DNA of 40,149 nucleotides from Clostridiales bacterium (GTDB taxonomy: Bacteria > Bacillota > Clostridia > Oscillospirales > Oscillospiraceae), in contig JALFUW010000114.1 of the NCBI GenBank assembly GCA_022786995.1, forward strand, positions 1 to 40,149. The letters run 5' to 3'. Shown piece by piece: positions 12,585 through 25,000 of the stretch. The stretch's first letter is position 1, and each line of letters starts with the position of its first letter. The position numbers and the translations under genes are program-made. The notes beneath the pieces were generated by a model, which was given only the letters and a program-made list of their open reading frames with translations, was not told the origin of the DNA and made no database searches.

Positions 12585-14738
12585 ATGGCAGAGAAGAAGA
12601 CAGACTATGGCGCACAGGCGGTTAAAGAATTGCAGTACCGTCAGCGACAGAAACAGAAGCAGAATATCCCGGAGCTGCCAAAAGTGTCTGGGAACGGATT
12701 GTATTCTGCACAGCAACAGGATACTCCGGTTGGTATGGATGCACCAATGGCACAGCGCTCGGTGGTTCCCACTGATCGGTTCGGGCAGGGCGTGCAGCGG
12801 CAGATGGCAGAGCCTGAGCGCGAGATCATCGGCGTTGGATTTGAGGAGAGAACGGGACAGAATGCATCTGGATCATACACAAAAGCTGCTGTGGACAGCA
12901 GTACACTCCAGGAGTTCAGCCGGACGCTGCACAAATACCGGAGCAGTAAGGCCAGCATTGAGACCAGGGTAAAAGACGCAGAGCGCTGGTGGAAAATGCG
13001 CAACAGCTATATGGCCGCCACGATGACAGACGGAGAGCAGACGCAGGAGGGCGGCAGGGCGCCGGCCTCCGGATTCCAGGCAAAGACCGCATGGCTGCAT
13101 AATGTGATCACCAGCAAGCACGCAGATGCTGTGGAAGCATACCCCCGGCCCAACATACTGCCAAGGGAAGAGGGAGACAAGCTGGAAGCATGGGCACTGT
13201 CCCGCATCGTCCCGGTGGTGCTGCGGCAGAACAATTTCGAAAAGACATACTCAGATGCCGTTTGGCAGAAGCTGAAGACAGGAACCGCTGTCTATAAGGT
13301 TGTGTGGGACGCGGAGAAACTGAACGGTCTGGGTGACATCTCCATAAACCGTGTGGATCTGCTCAATATCTTCTGGGAGCCTGAGATCAACGATATTCAG
13401 GACAGCCGTTACGTTTTCCACACCCAGTCTGAGGACAAGGAAGAACTCTTGGAAAAGTACCCGGAGTTGCTGAAGGACAGATATCTTACATCGGTGATCA
13501 CACCAGCGAAGTTCCCCGGCGATGACAGCAGCGACACCAGCAACAAGGTGGAAGTCGTGGATGTGTACTACAAGCGGCGCCAGGGCGGCAGGACTGTTCT
13601 CCACTACTGCAAGTATGTGGGCGATACCGTCCTTTACGCAACGGAGAACGACCCGGAGCGTCGGGACAAAGGGCTTTACGACCACGGGAAGTATCCGTTT
13701 GTTTTCGATTGCCTGTTCCCCATTGAGCGCTGCCCGGCTGGTTATGGCTATGTGGACATCTGCGCAAATCCGCAGGTGCGAATCGACCTGATGAACACGG
13801 CCATGCTGAGAAACGCCCTGTGCGGCGCCGTACCACGGTATTTTCAGCGGGCGGATGGTTCAATCAATGAGGAAGAGTTCCTGGATCTCAACAACAGCAT
13901 CGTCCATGTGAATGGCAACCTGGGGGAGGACAGCCTTCGGGTGATCGACTATAAGCCGCTCAACGGGAACTATATCAACCTTCTGAACTCTGCCATCGAT
14001 GAGCTGCGGGAGACCAGCAGCAACACAGAGACCAGCACCGGCAGCAGCACCAACGGTGTCACGGCAGCCTCTGCTCTGGCAGCACTTCAGGAGGCCAGCG
14101 GAAAGACCAGCCGGGACAGCACGAAATCTACATACAGGGCATATAGCGACATCGTATACATGGTCATCGAGCTGATCCGGCAATTCTACAATATGCCACG
14201 TCAGTTCCGCATCACCGGGAACATGGGGGTACAGCGGTTCATATCCTTCACAAATGCCGGTATGCAGCCGCAGTCTCAGGGCATGATCGGCGGCGTTGAT
14301 CTTGGCGTAAGAACTCCGGTTTATGATATTCAGGTCGAGCCAGAGAAGCGCAGTAACTATACAAGAATCGCACAGAATGAAATGGCCATCCAGCTGTATT
14401 CCATCGGTATGTTCAATCCGCAGATGACCGATCAGGCGCTGGTGTGTCTCCAGATGATGGACTTCGACGGCAAGGATGAGCTGATGCAGCAGATATCGCA
14501 GAATGGGACGATGTTCCAGCAGCTCCAGCTATACAAGGCTATGGCTGCCACGCTTGCGGCAAAGCATGAGCCTGAGCTGACCGGCGGCCTGCTCAACGGC
14601 GGGCAGCAGCCGCAGCCCAGCCGGGAGACCGCCGTGAAGAAACCGGACCTGGATAAAGGCAGCGGAGAGGCAAGCCATGTAACAAAGGCAAGAGAGCAGG
14701 CACAGATGGCCACTCAGCCTGGAGGGAGCGGAGCATGA
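12585..14738 (+). CDS. Portal protein, P22-type length
   Basis: 717 residues, close to the 725 of the P22 portal and longer than most siphophage portals. Recognisable parts are FQAKTAWLHNVITSKHADAVEAYPRPNILP, LLNIFWEPEINDIQDSRYVFH and the stem and crown region INLLNSAIDELRETSSNTETSTGSSTNGVTAASALAAL. The dodecameric portal is the DNA gateway and, in short-tailed phages, the seat of the tail hub. GGGAGGAAC precedes the ATG. Its stop overlaps the start of the Prp-like gene by four bases. Confidence 0.9.
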   Translation: MAEKKTDYGAQAVKELQYRQRQKQKQNIPELPKVSGNGLYSAQQQDTPVGMDAPMAQRSVVPTDRFGQGVQRQMAEPEREIIGVGFEERTGQNASGSYTKAAVDSSTLQEFSRTLHKYRSSKASIETRVKDAERWWKMRNSYMAATMTDGEQTQEGGRAPASGFQAKTAWLHNVITSKHADAVEAYPRPNILPREEGDKLEAWALSRIVPVVLRQNNFEKTYSDAVWQKLKTGTAVYKVVWDAEKLNGLGDISINRVDLLNIFWEPEINDIQDSRYVFHTQSEDKEELLEKYPELLKDRYLTSVITPAKFPGDDSSDTSNKVEVVDVYYKRRQGGRTVLHYCKYVGDTVLYATENDPERRDKGLYDHGKYPFVFDCLFPIERCPAGYGYVDICANPQVRIDLMNTAMLRNALCGAVPRYFQRADGSINEEEFLDLNNSIVHVNGNLGEDSLRVIDYKPLNGNYINLLNSAIDELRETSSNTETSTGSSTNGVTAASALAALQEASGKTSRDSTKSTYRAYSDIVYMVIELIRQFYNMPRQFRITGNMGVQRFISFTNAGMQPQSQGMIGGVDLGVRTPVYDIQVEPEKRSNYTRIAQNEMAIQLYSIGMFNPQMTDQALVCLQMMDFDGKDELMQQISQNGTMFQQLQLYKAMAATLAAKHEPELTGGLLNGGQQPQPSRETAVKKPDLDKGSGEASHVTKAREQAQMATQPGGSGA

Positions 14739-15061
14739 CAAAGATTACATATGACCCACAGCAGATGATGATAAAGGCAGAGGGCCATGCCGGATATGCG
14801 GAGTACGGCAAAGATATTGTTTGCGCCGGTGTGTCTGCATTGATGCAGACACTTCGCCCTGCACTGCTGGAGCGTGGGATCAGGAACACAATGTATATGA
14901 TTACCACAGGTGAGAGCAGGATGGAGGTAAAAGCAGAGCCGGAGTGTGAAGAGCGGTACCCATGCCTTGTTGTATTCGAGACGGTACTGGCAGGCCTGAA
15001 AGAGATCGCCAGAGCGTACCCGGATTATGTCTTGATCAAAGTTGAGAAAGGAGAAAGGTAA
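14735..15061 (+). CDS. prp: Prp-family cysteine protease, probable head-maturation enzyme
   Basis: 108 residues, the usual size for Prp. It carries EGHAGYAEYGKDIVCAGVSA with His18 and Cys30; the 12-residue spacing equals that of the catalytic His22-Cys34 pair I recall for Staphylococcus aureus Prp, which removes the N-terminal leader of ribosomal protein L27. Here the likely substrates are phage proteins: the scaffold starts with SLQFFAD and the capsid protein with DLQLFAD, both like the L27 leader end LQFFA. Encoded in the structural operon, overlapping portal (ATGA) and the next gene. It might also act on host L27. Confidence 0.92.
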   Translation: MTKITYDPQQMMIKAEGHAGYAEYGKDIVCAGVSALMQTLRPALLERGIRNTMYMITTGESRMEVKAEPECEERYPCLVVFETVLAGLKEIARAYPDYVLIKVEKGER

Positions 15062-16041
15062 TGGCACTTCTTGTGAAGCAGAACGGAGAGGCGGTTGTGG
15101 AAAACAACGATACCACGAATGCCAAGGTACAGCAGACTACATCGGCAGCAGACGCAGGAAACAGCGAAAAAGTGACAGCAAGTGCCGGAAGTTCCGGCGT
15201 CGCAAGTAATACCGGAGTTCCTGAAGCAGCGGCAGCCGGCACTGGAGTTCAGGAGACTCAGAACCAGAGCAAAGGCGTGGACTTCTCCAAAATTACGGCT
15301 GAGTATGAGGGGAAATATGACCAGCAGCTGGCAGACCTGTATAACCAGATCACACAGCGCAAGCCTTTTGAGTATAACAGCGAGGACGACATGCTGTATC
15401 AGCAGTATGTTGACCGCTATACCAAGGGCGGCAAGCTGGCGATGGAGGACACCATGGGGCAAGCGGCGGCCCTCACCGGTGGCTATGGCAACAGCTATGC
15501 CCAGCGGGTTGGGCAGCAGACCTATGATGAGTATATGACCGGGCTGAACGACCAGGCGGCCACACTGATGCAGCAGGCATACCAGCGATACAAGGATGAG
15601 GGAGACCAGCTCACCAAACAGTATTCCATGCTTGGCCAGCTTGCGGCAGATGATTATAACAAGTGGGCAGACCAGTATGAGCGGGCCATGAATGAGGCTG
15701 CCATTCGGGGCAACAGCGGCGACTTCGACGCATACCGCCAGATGTGGGGTGATGAGGCGGCCAACCGGCTGCAGCAGGCATATGCCGCTCAGGTGCTTAT
15801 GCCGCTATATACCGCAGGGCAGATGGATGCCGAGACCTATAAATCCATCGCTGGTGTGTACCCAGTAGGGTATGTTGTTCCCGGCTCTGGCGGCAGTGAC
15901 AGCGGAGGGAATGATGGTGGTAGTTGGTATATTGATGCTTACAATCAGGCAAACCGAGAAGGCGTTTCCCTTGACCAGCTTGCACCCGGCGACCAAGAAG
16001 GAGCAAATAGGCTAGCAGAAATATTTAATATGCTGAAGTAA
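15061..16041 (+). CDS. Probable internal virion / ejection protein
   Basis: 326 residues. Residues 1-75 are low complexity (Ala, Thr, Ser, Gly). The rest is helical and Gln/Tyr-rich: PFEYNSEDDMLYQQYVDRYTKGGKLAMEDTMGQAAALTGGYGNSYAQRVGQQTYDEY. A glycine-rich turn near 275-285 precedes the short C-terminus. This type is common in gut Firmicutes phages and lies between portal and the giant protein, where short-tailed phages encode their ejection proteins. Composition and position support packaging in the capsid and release with DNA; there is no direct motif. Confidence 0.7.
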   Translation: MALLVKQNGEAVVENNDTTNAKVQQTTSAADAGNSEKVTASAGSSGVASNTGVPEAAAAGTGVQETQNQSKGVDFSKITAEYEGKYDQQLADLYNQITQRKPFEYNSEDDMLYQQYVDRYTKGGKLAMEDTMGQAAALTGGYGNSYAQRVGQQTYDEYMTGLNDQAATLMQQAYQRYKDEGDQLTKQYSMLGQLAADDYNKWADQYERAMNEAAIRGNSGDFDAYRQMWGDEAANRLQQAYAAQVLMPLYTAGQMDAETYKSIAGVYPVGYVVPGSGGSDSGGNDGGSWYIDAYNQANREGVSLDQLAPGDQEGANRLAEIFNMLK

Positions 16042-16055
16042 AGTGGAGGTAAGAA

Positions 16056-19000
16056 ATGGCAATCTCAGTTTCCGATTTTCATAATTATGTTTCTGGATAC
16101 AACGAAGCTAGAGATTCTGGAAAGTCAGTAGAGGAAGCAAAAGAGGCTGGTGCTTATGCAGCTGGATTTCAGAAGGAGCAAGTAAGTTCTCCATCAAAAG
16201 CTCAGCCTCTCAGTTCATATACAGACAAAAAGTGGATAAACACCGGCGGAGGTCGTAGGCACGTTGACAACTTTGAGGTTCGCAACGGAAGAATTTTTGA
16301 TGTTGCATCCGAAAATGCAGCCATAAGGAACACGCAGGCCGACTATGAGCAGTTCCTCAACGGCAAGCTCAAAGAGTATGGCAGCGGAAGAACGGGAAGA
16401 TTCGGTCAGTATACAAACAACTTCATGGACATAAACAGGTACGCAGAGCATGAGATGTTCATGAGCACGGTAAATGTCAACAATCTGGAAAAGCAGCTCA
16501 AGGAGCTGCAAAAGGAATATGAGAAGGTAAGAATATCTGGAACTGGTGGGAGCGCTGAGACTGATCTGAAAAAACAGATTGCGAATGTTGAGAGCCAGAT
16601 CAAGGAATACCAGTTGGACGCCAAAGCTGCTGGGGAATACATGAATCTGGTCAAAGAATCGCAAGCGGCAGAAGATGCATGGAACAAAGCGCAGAAAGCC
16701 GGCATGAACAGCATGGACTGGTACGACCAGACCAAGGCCGAGTATGACGATATCCAGCAGCAGCTTGATGATCTGTATGACCAGCGCCGGAACGCTGTGA
16801 GAGCCGCTGAAGCGGAAGACTATTCCGGCTGGGCAACGGATGATCTCAGCGCCGCAAGCATTGGTGGGAAAAACAAGGCGGATGTATCCAATATTGAGGG
16901 TCAGATCATACGCCTCACCTATCAGCAGGACGAGCTGAAGAAGCAGCTTGGCTATGCCAACCGCTATCGCTGGGAGAGCGTGGATACCACGGATGAACAG
17001 GCCATTGCCCTGGGCAAAGCAACCTATGAACAGCAGCATCAGCAGTGGACGGATCAGATGGACACCGTTTCAAAGCTTCCAACTGCAGGAGATTATGGCG
17101 CTGTCAGCAAGCGTATGCTTACACTCTCCACCAGCAAGGACTACAAAGAGCCGACGGAGGACTGGACGGAGCAGCAGAAGAACACCTATTATGTCCTGCT
17201 TGGAGACGGCAGCGACACCAGGCGGGCGGACGAGTTCGCAATGAACACCAACAACCTGATCCAGCAGCAGAAGAACCAGGCCAAGGCGGACGCTATTGGC
17301 GAAAAGGCAACCAGCAGTTTCCACTCCGGCGCATGGCGCACCGTGGCGGCCACCGGGGCCGGGCTTGCCTCCGGGCTGGAATATCTTGGAGACCTTCAGG
17401 AACTGGCTGCCCGTGGCGTTATCATGGAGAAGCCCTTCGGCCTGGCGGACTACAACCAGGCGGTTACCGGCAGCATCAGCAGCTACCTGAACAACCAGTA
17501 CGGCACTCTTGGCGAGATCGCTGGACCACTGGCCGGGAAGGGTTTGGGCGACGCCTATCAGACTGCTCTCAGCGTTGGACAGAGCTGGGCAGCTATGGCG
17601 CTGACCGGAGGAGCCTCCGCTGCGGTGAACGTGATGTTTTTCGGCCAGGCTGCGAAACAAACCCTGGATGAACAGTTAGCCAAAGGTACAGACCCTTACA
17701 AAGCTGTGCTGATGGGAACGCTTGCCGGCAGCGCAGAGGTGATTGGTGAAATCTTCTCTCTGGGAAACATCAAAGCCTTGCAGGCCGGGCAGACAAAGGG
17801 ACTGCTGCTGGACATCCTGCGCTCTGCCGGCATTGAGGGCAGCGAGGAGGGCGTGACCACGCTGCTGAACACCTTTGCTGACCGCATTGTGAACGGGAAC
17901 GACAGCGACTACTATGTGGCGCTGGAGGGATACATCAGCCAGGGCATGAGCTATGCCGACGCAGAGCGTGCGGCCATGAAGGACTGGGTGAACGGCATTG
18001 CCTATGACATGATCGCTGGCGCAGTCTCTGGCGGTATCTCTGGCGGCGTCGGTGGCCCTGCTGTCCGTGCGGCAAATGAGGTTGTTACTGGATTCCAGGA
18101 GTTTGATGGTGACACAAAGACGCTCTTGGACACGGCAGCCGGTTATAAGGACACAAAGGCCGCTGACCTTGCCGCGAAGTACGGCGGGAAGGAAAGCATC
18201 ACCGTAAGGCAGGCCGGGAAGCTTGGAAAGGCCATTGAGAAAGCAACAGAGCAGCAGAATGAACGCAATATCCACAACGCAATCAGCGCTGAACTCAAGG
18301 CCCGTGGTGTAACATCCAACACCGGGGACATCTCCGACGCCATCCAGAAAAGCGCCAGCGGGAAGATGCTCACCAAAGAGGAGCACTATCTGGTGCGGGA
18401 TACTCCCGGCGCACGGGATATCCGGGATGAACTGTTTGACCGCATGACCAATGGAAAGCTGGACGCAGAGAAGCTGGCGGCGGAGGACACGCCGCAGTGG
18501 CTGAAAAACATTGAGCAGAAGAACGGGGCGGCGGTTGCTGGTGAAGCCATGTTCGGCAAACTGCAGCGTGAAGCGGCAGAGCAGCGGCTCACAGAGGCGG
18601 ACAGGATCGAGACCATCAACCCGGAGGTTACCATTGGCGATGTAAGCGGTAAGGTATCCGGCGTTACTAGCGCCGGGAAAACAGCGCAGATCACCATCAC
18701 CGGGGCGGACGGAAAGCAGAGCAGCGTGAATCTGGATGATGCGCTGGAAAGCGGTTCCATCCCCAGTGATGTGGCGTATCTGGCCAGAAGCGCTGCAGCC
18801 TTTGGCCCCGCTGCAAACGACGTGTACAATCTTTATTCTCCCACTCAGACAGCGAGAGAGTACATAGCGGCAATGGATGCGGCCATCAACACCGTGGCGG
18901 CCAACGTGGGCAGCAGGAGCGCCTTTGAGCAGTCCGACAGCGTTAAGTACCTGACCAAAGAGCAGCGGGACTTCGCATGGTCTGAGGGGCAGAAACAGCG

Positions 19001-22000
19001 TTCACAGGCGCATGAAAATACAGTGGCAAGCAAGGATACCAGCAAAAAGAAAACCCAGCCCAGGGAGGGCCGGGTAAGTTATGGCGGCGTAACCTATGAG
19101 GGCCGGACATTCAAGGCAACCACCGCTGACAAGGTGAAGCCGGAGGTGCGCCGGGTGCTTGAGAAGTTTTCGGCAGCCACCGGGGTGGACATTGTGTTCT
19201 ACGAATCGGAGGCTGACCAGCGGGGCGATTATGTGGGCGCCAACGGGTTCTACCGCAACGGCACGGTGTATCTGGATGTCCATGCAGGTGCAAACAGCAC
19301 TTCGGAAAAGGAAGCCGTGCTGATCACCGCTGCCCATGAGTTCACTCATTTCATCCGGGAGAACGCACCAAGGCGTTATAACCAGCTGAAGGAGTTTGTC
19401 ACAGAGCACCTGCTGGAGAACGGCTATGACTTTGAGACGCTGGTGGAGCGGAAGATCAAGGCCGCCCAGAAAGACGGTGGACTGAGCCGGGATGCAGCAG
19501 TGGAGGAAGTGGTGGCCGACGCCTGCGAAATGGTTCTTGGAAACAGCAAGGCGATTGAGCGGCTGGCAAAGGAGAAGCCGGGCCTTGCCAAGCGGATCGC
19601 CGACTGGCTGAATGAGTTCTTCACTGACATTCGCAAAGCCTTTGATGGCGTGGAGGCCAGGCACGAGGAAGCCAAGGCCATGCTGGATTACATGGATGAG
19701 CTGGCCAAGCTGTGGGACGATGCGCTGGTGGAGGCCGCAGAGAGTGGTGGAGAAGTAAGTCCAACAGAATCTGGTGTTATATATGACAATGCAGGAAATC
19801 CCGTAGCAGAAAGCACTGGGGACGGCACAGTAATGCTCTCTATCCGCACCTACGAAGAAGAGGGACGAGATGTACTTCGTAAGTATCTTGACACGGCTGT
19901 GGCTCAGAAGAAACTGACCAAAGCCGAAGCCAAAGACATGGCCGAAGAGATAGAGCGGATATACGACATATGCCGTGAGTTTGAGGGAAAGTATGCTCAG
20001 TTCGGTGCATGGTCGAGAGCCGAGGTAGTTAGAGATACTCATGGCCGCCCCGTGTTCAGCGTGGTAAGCCCCAACGGCGAGTACAAGATGAATCTGGACT
20101 TCTCGCTGGTGTGCAAGAAGCGCAGAACGCTGGATGCAGTGTTCAACGAGATGGCCCGCAGAGGCATCATAGATGACTTTGAGCTGGGCCAGAAGAGCGT
20201 GGTTAAAATCAACGAGATCATTCGCAAGCATGGCTTTGAAACCGCCTGCGCTCTTTGCTTTGTGGATGCAAAACGCTTCCGTCAGGCGTCAATGGCCGAC
20301 CAGTTTGTGCGTCTGTACAACGAGCTGGTGACAAGCCTTGTTTCCGATGACCAGCAGAGCAATATCGCATACTTCAATTTCTCCCAGAATACAAACCGCG
20401 TTGCTATTAAGAACGGCGTAGACACATGGAGTTCTGCCAAACTTGACTTTTCTCACCTCAACCATGTCATGAATACATATGGTAAGGGCACTGTGGAGTA
20501 CAAGGCAGCAAAATATATAAAGGATCATGCGGAAGGAAGAAAGCTTCTTCAGCGAGGTGACTTTATGTCATCTTCCGGATTTGATGCTGTCAAGATACAG
20601 AATAAAACCATTCTGAAACTGTACAATTCAAAGAAAGGTACCGGCGGTCCAAAAGCGGCATTTGGTGATGTGCAGTATCTTAATGAGATTGTGCGCAAGG
20701 CCAAAAGCTGGACTCCCGAAAAAGCATTTGCCGTTGGCGGCGTGCGAGTGCAGTCCTTCTCCGACTATATCCCCCGCATGGTATTCGATTATGTCCAGAT
20801 GATATATGATCTTGCAGCTGTCGGACTTCCTGCTCATGCGTATACGAAAGAGACTTTGTTTGCCAAACAGTTTGGCTTGACTGGCATCAAGATAAACATG
20901 AGCCTGATTCCGGCTATAGCAAAGGACGGCATAGCACCTGGCCTGGATGCAAACGGCGATTATGTATGGGCCGGCGAGTCATTCAATTATGATGAGGCTG
21001 TTGCCATACAGAATGCTGATGGCTACACCGAAAACTGTGGCACAATATGCGTTGGCGTATCTGAGGCACATATCAGGAAACTGCTCAGAGATCCAAACAT
21101 CCGCATGGTTATTCCGTATCACAAAAGCGGCCTGAATCCCATTGTGGCTCACATGAATAAGATCGCTGCGTTCACGGATTATACAACACTCAAAACAAAT
21201 CCCGGCGGTTGTCAGAACACTATTGACAAGAACGGCAATAAGGTTGAGAAAGACTTCAATTTCAATGCGGCAGTGCAGAAACATGGAGACCCAAGAGCTG
21301 CAGCAGATGAGTATCTGAAGTGGTGCGCAGCCAATCAGTACACAGCAAAGTTTGCAGAGTTTGCCAATGAGGACAACTACTACAAGCTGCTGGAAGACTT
21401 CACCCTCTATGATAATGCAGGCTCATTTGTTCCTCAGCGTGCAGTTAAGGCTGTGTTCCCCACCGAAGAGTCGGCTTTTGGCTCTATGAAGGAGCTGATC
21501 GAGGCCGGACTCCAGGAAGACGCGGTCATCGAAGGCAAGAGGGACAAGACCCTGTCCGCCATTGTGGACGAGATCGAGCAGACCCTGCCTAAAACAGAGG
21601 CGGAGATCCCCGAGACCGAGGTGAAGCAGGCTGACCGGGATATTGAGGCAATAGACAGCAGAACTAAGTTCTCCCTTAGAGAGGTGGAGCCTATTCAGCC
21701 GTCTTCAGACAAATGGAAGAGGACACTCACTACAACAGAGGCAAAATCACGCTTCCCAAGCCTGTGGGATGTTGCCGCTGAAGAGAGCGAAGTAAGAAAC
21801 CCCACGCAGATATCTTCGACGGTTAAATCTTATCGCAAGATCTATGACTTCCTGAAGGCAGAGGGATTTGACGGTACTATTCTGGATGCCTCCAGTGGTC
21901 TTGGATATGGCACCAGAGCAGGCATTGAAGAGTATGGATTTGATGTGGAGGATATAGAACCGTATCCGGACAAGAGCTACAACCCCAAATATAAGGATTA

Positions 22001-25000
22001 CTCAACTCTCAACAAGAAGTATGATGTCATAATTAGCAATGCTGTTTTGAATGTGCTTCCGCAGGATCAGCGAGATGCACTCACTATTAAGATGGGAGAG
22101 CTTCTCAACGACGGCGGCAGGATATTCATTAACGTGCGCGGCAAGGACGTAGACACGCTGGCGTCCACAAAGACCAACGTGAATATTTCCCCCATGGAGT
22201 GGTTTGTTGGAAGCACGGGAAGCTACCAGAAAGGCTTTACAAAGCCGGAACTTGTTGCCTACCTTCAGGACGCTCTTGGAGATGGTTTCATCGTAAAACC
22301 GACCAACTTGTTCGGTGCGGTTTCTGCTGTCGTTACCAAGGACGGAGGCATAAAGTTATCAGACAGGGACTACTCCTACAATGCCCTGGTCAGCAAGCCG
22401 GATGGCAAACCGGGAGAGAGTACATTGTTCTCCCGCCGGGATAGCGCAGAAGGGCTCACCAAGGAGGAGGCCCGGGCGCAGGCGGCAGCCTATACCAGGC
22501 TGAAAGCGGAAAACGCGGAGCTTCGGCGGCGGATAGAATACTGGAAGGGCCAGACCCAGCGGACGAAGCAGGCCACCGTCCGGCAGGCAGATGTGAACCG
22601 CTTTGCCCGGCAACTGATCAAGCGCTATGGCAGCACGGCAGACCAAGCATATATCCGGCAGGCGCTTCAGGAGATGGGCGACTACCTGGTGCAGAACAAC
22701 GGCGAGGCACTGGACTATAACCAGCTGCACCAGATGGCGGTTACCGTTGCGGCGGAGCTGGTGGCCACAGCAGAAGCCACTGAGGAGAGCAGCTATGCAG
22801 ATGACGTGGCCGGAGAGATTCTGAGTGCCATTCGGAACACGGACATTCGGCTGGATAGGCAGTATTTCAACGATCTGCCGGAAGGGTTCCGCCGTGACTT
22901 CCGTGGTAAGCTGCATATCTTCACGGACAAGGGACGCAGTGTGGATAGCATCTATGCGGAGCTGCAAGAGGAATATGGGTATGATCTGTTCCCTGTGATA
23001 GATAATCCCGCCGATCAGTTGGTGATGATGGGGGACATCTTTGACTGGCTGAGTGCTGGCCCTGAGATTTATAACCCATTCCGTGGCGCAGAGAACGAGG
23101 CCACGCTGTCCATTGCCAATGAGATCATGGACACCATGCTTGGTGAGGACATACGCCAGACGGCGCCCACGATGAAGGACAAGGCCGACGCAAAGGTGGC
23201 GGAGGTCAAGGCCGAGGGAAAGCAGAAGCTTGACCAGCTTCGCTCGGATAAGAACGCCCGCATTCAGGAAATCCGCCGGCAGGAATCCCTTCGCCGGCAG
23301 GAGGTAAGGGCAAAAGAGAAGGCGGCGAAGTGGGACAAGGTGGCGGAGGTCAAGGCCTATTACCAGAATATGCAGAAGAACGCCGCTGAGAAACGGCGGG
23401 AGAACGCCGCATCGAAGAAATACCGTGACCGGGTGTTCGACAAGGTTAACACACTTGAAACCTGGCTCAGGAAGAACACGGACAAGGAGCACATTCCTGA
23501 AGCGCTGAAAGAACCGCTGATTGCGTTCCTCAGCAGCATTGACCTCACCAGCAAGCAGCAGCTCAAGGGCAAAGGCCCCACACAGCGAGACATCAAATAC
23601 ACGGAAGCGTTGCAGAAGATCAAGGATATTGTTGAAAACCAGGCCAAGTACCTGAATGACCCGGACAATGCCAATGGTCTGGATGTGTATCTGGACATTC
23701 CCAACGGCTTTGATCAGTCTATCAAAGACCACATCGAGTCGGTTAATTCCATTCTCTCCGGCACTGATCTGGATATGTCTGGCCCGGTGGTGATGATGAG
23801 TTCTGACCAGCTGAAGGATCTGGACTTTATACTGACTGTGCTCACAAACTCCATTAAGAAGATCAACCAGTACATCACCGAGAGCCACTTTGCCAGCGTG
23901 ATGGAGGGCGCACGGGAGAGCAACGCTTACATGAAAGAGCTGGGCAAAACCCGCGACAAAACCGTGATCGGAGATAACGCTGAGAAGTTCACGCTATGGA
24001 GCAACACTTTACCATACTATGCGTTCAAACGGTTTGGCGCTGCCGGTGTTGAGCGGTTCCAGGCGCTGATGAACGGCTGGGGCAAGATGGCCATGAACGT
24101 GCAAACGGTGATGCAGTTCACCGACAAAACCTACTCCGCAGAAGAGGCCAAACGCTGGGAGGAGAATGTGAGAACAATCGACCTTTCCGACGGTTCTCAG
24201 GTGCGGATGACGGACGCACAGATCATGGGCCTGTGGTGTCTGGCCCGGCGTGAACAGGGGCTTGGCCATATTCTGGTTGGCGGCATCAGAGTGGGGGATA
24301 TTGAGCCGAAGGGTGTCAGCAAGAAGAGAATCCAGCAGAACGACGCAAGTCACCTGACGCAAGATGACCTGAACAGCATCTTCGGGCTGCTATCTGACCG
24401 TCAGATCGAGGTCGCAAAGAAGCTTCAGGAGTTTTTGAACACCACCTGCTCTGAATGGGGCAATGAGGTTTCAATGGCCCGGTTCGGATACCGGCAGTTC
24501 ACTGAGCAGTTCTATTACCCCATCAATGTGGACAGGAACAACCTTCCCATGTCTGACCCGCAGGCTAGAGAGACGGACATCTTCCGGCTGCTGAACATGA
24601 GCGCCACAAAGGCCCTGACGCCCAATGCCAACAACAGCGTAGTGATCAACTCCATCTTTGACGTATTCGCCGCTCATACGGCGGATATGGCAAAATACAA
24701 CGGGCTGGCGCTGCCGATCCTGGACTTGCTCAAGTGGTACAACTACAAGGACAAGAGCTACAGGGACGTGGTGGACAGCCTTGGGAACATCACCACGCAG
24801 ATGACCGCAGAGAGCGTGCAGAGCATCATGGAGCGCACCTATGGCAAGATGGCGCAGAAATATGTCATGAACTTCATGAAGGACCTGAACGGCGTGCGAG
24901 AGGGCGGCAGGAACGAAGAACTGCTGAAAGGCATGGTCGGAAGATACAAGGCCGCTGCCGTGGGCGCAAACCTCCGCGTTGCCATCCAGCAGCCCACCTC

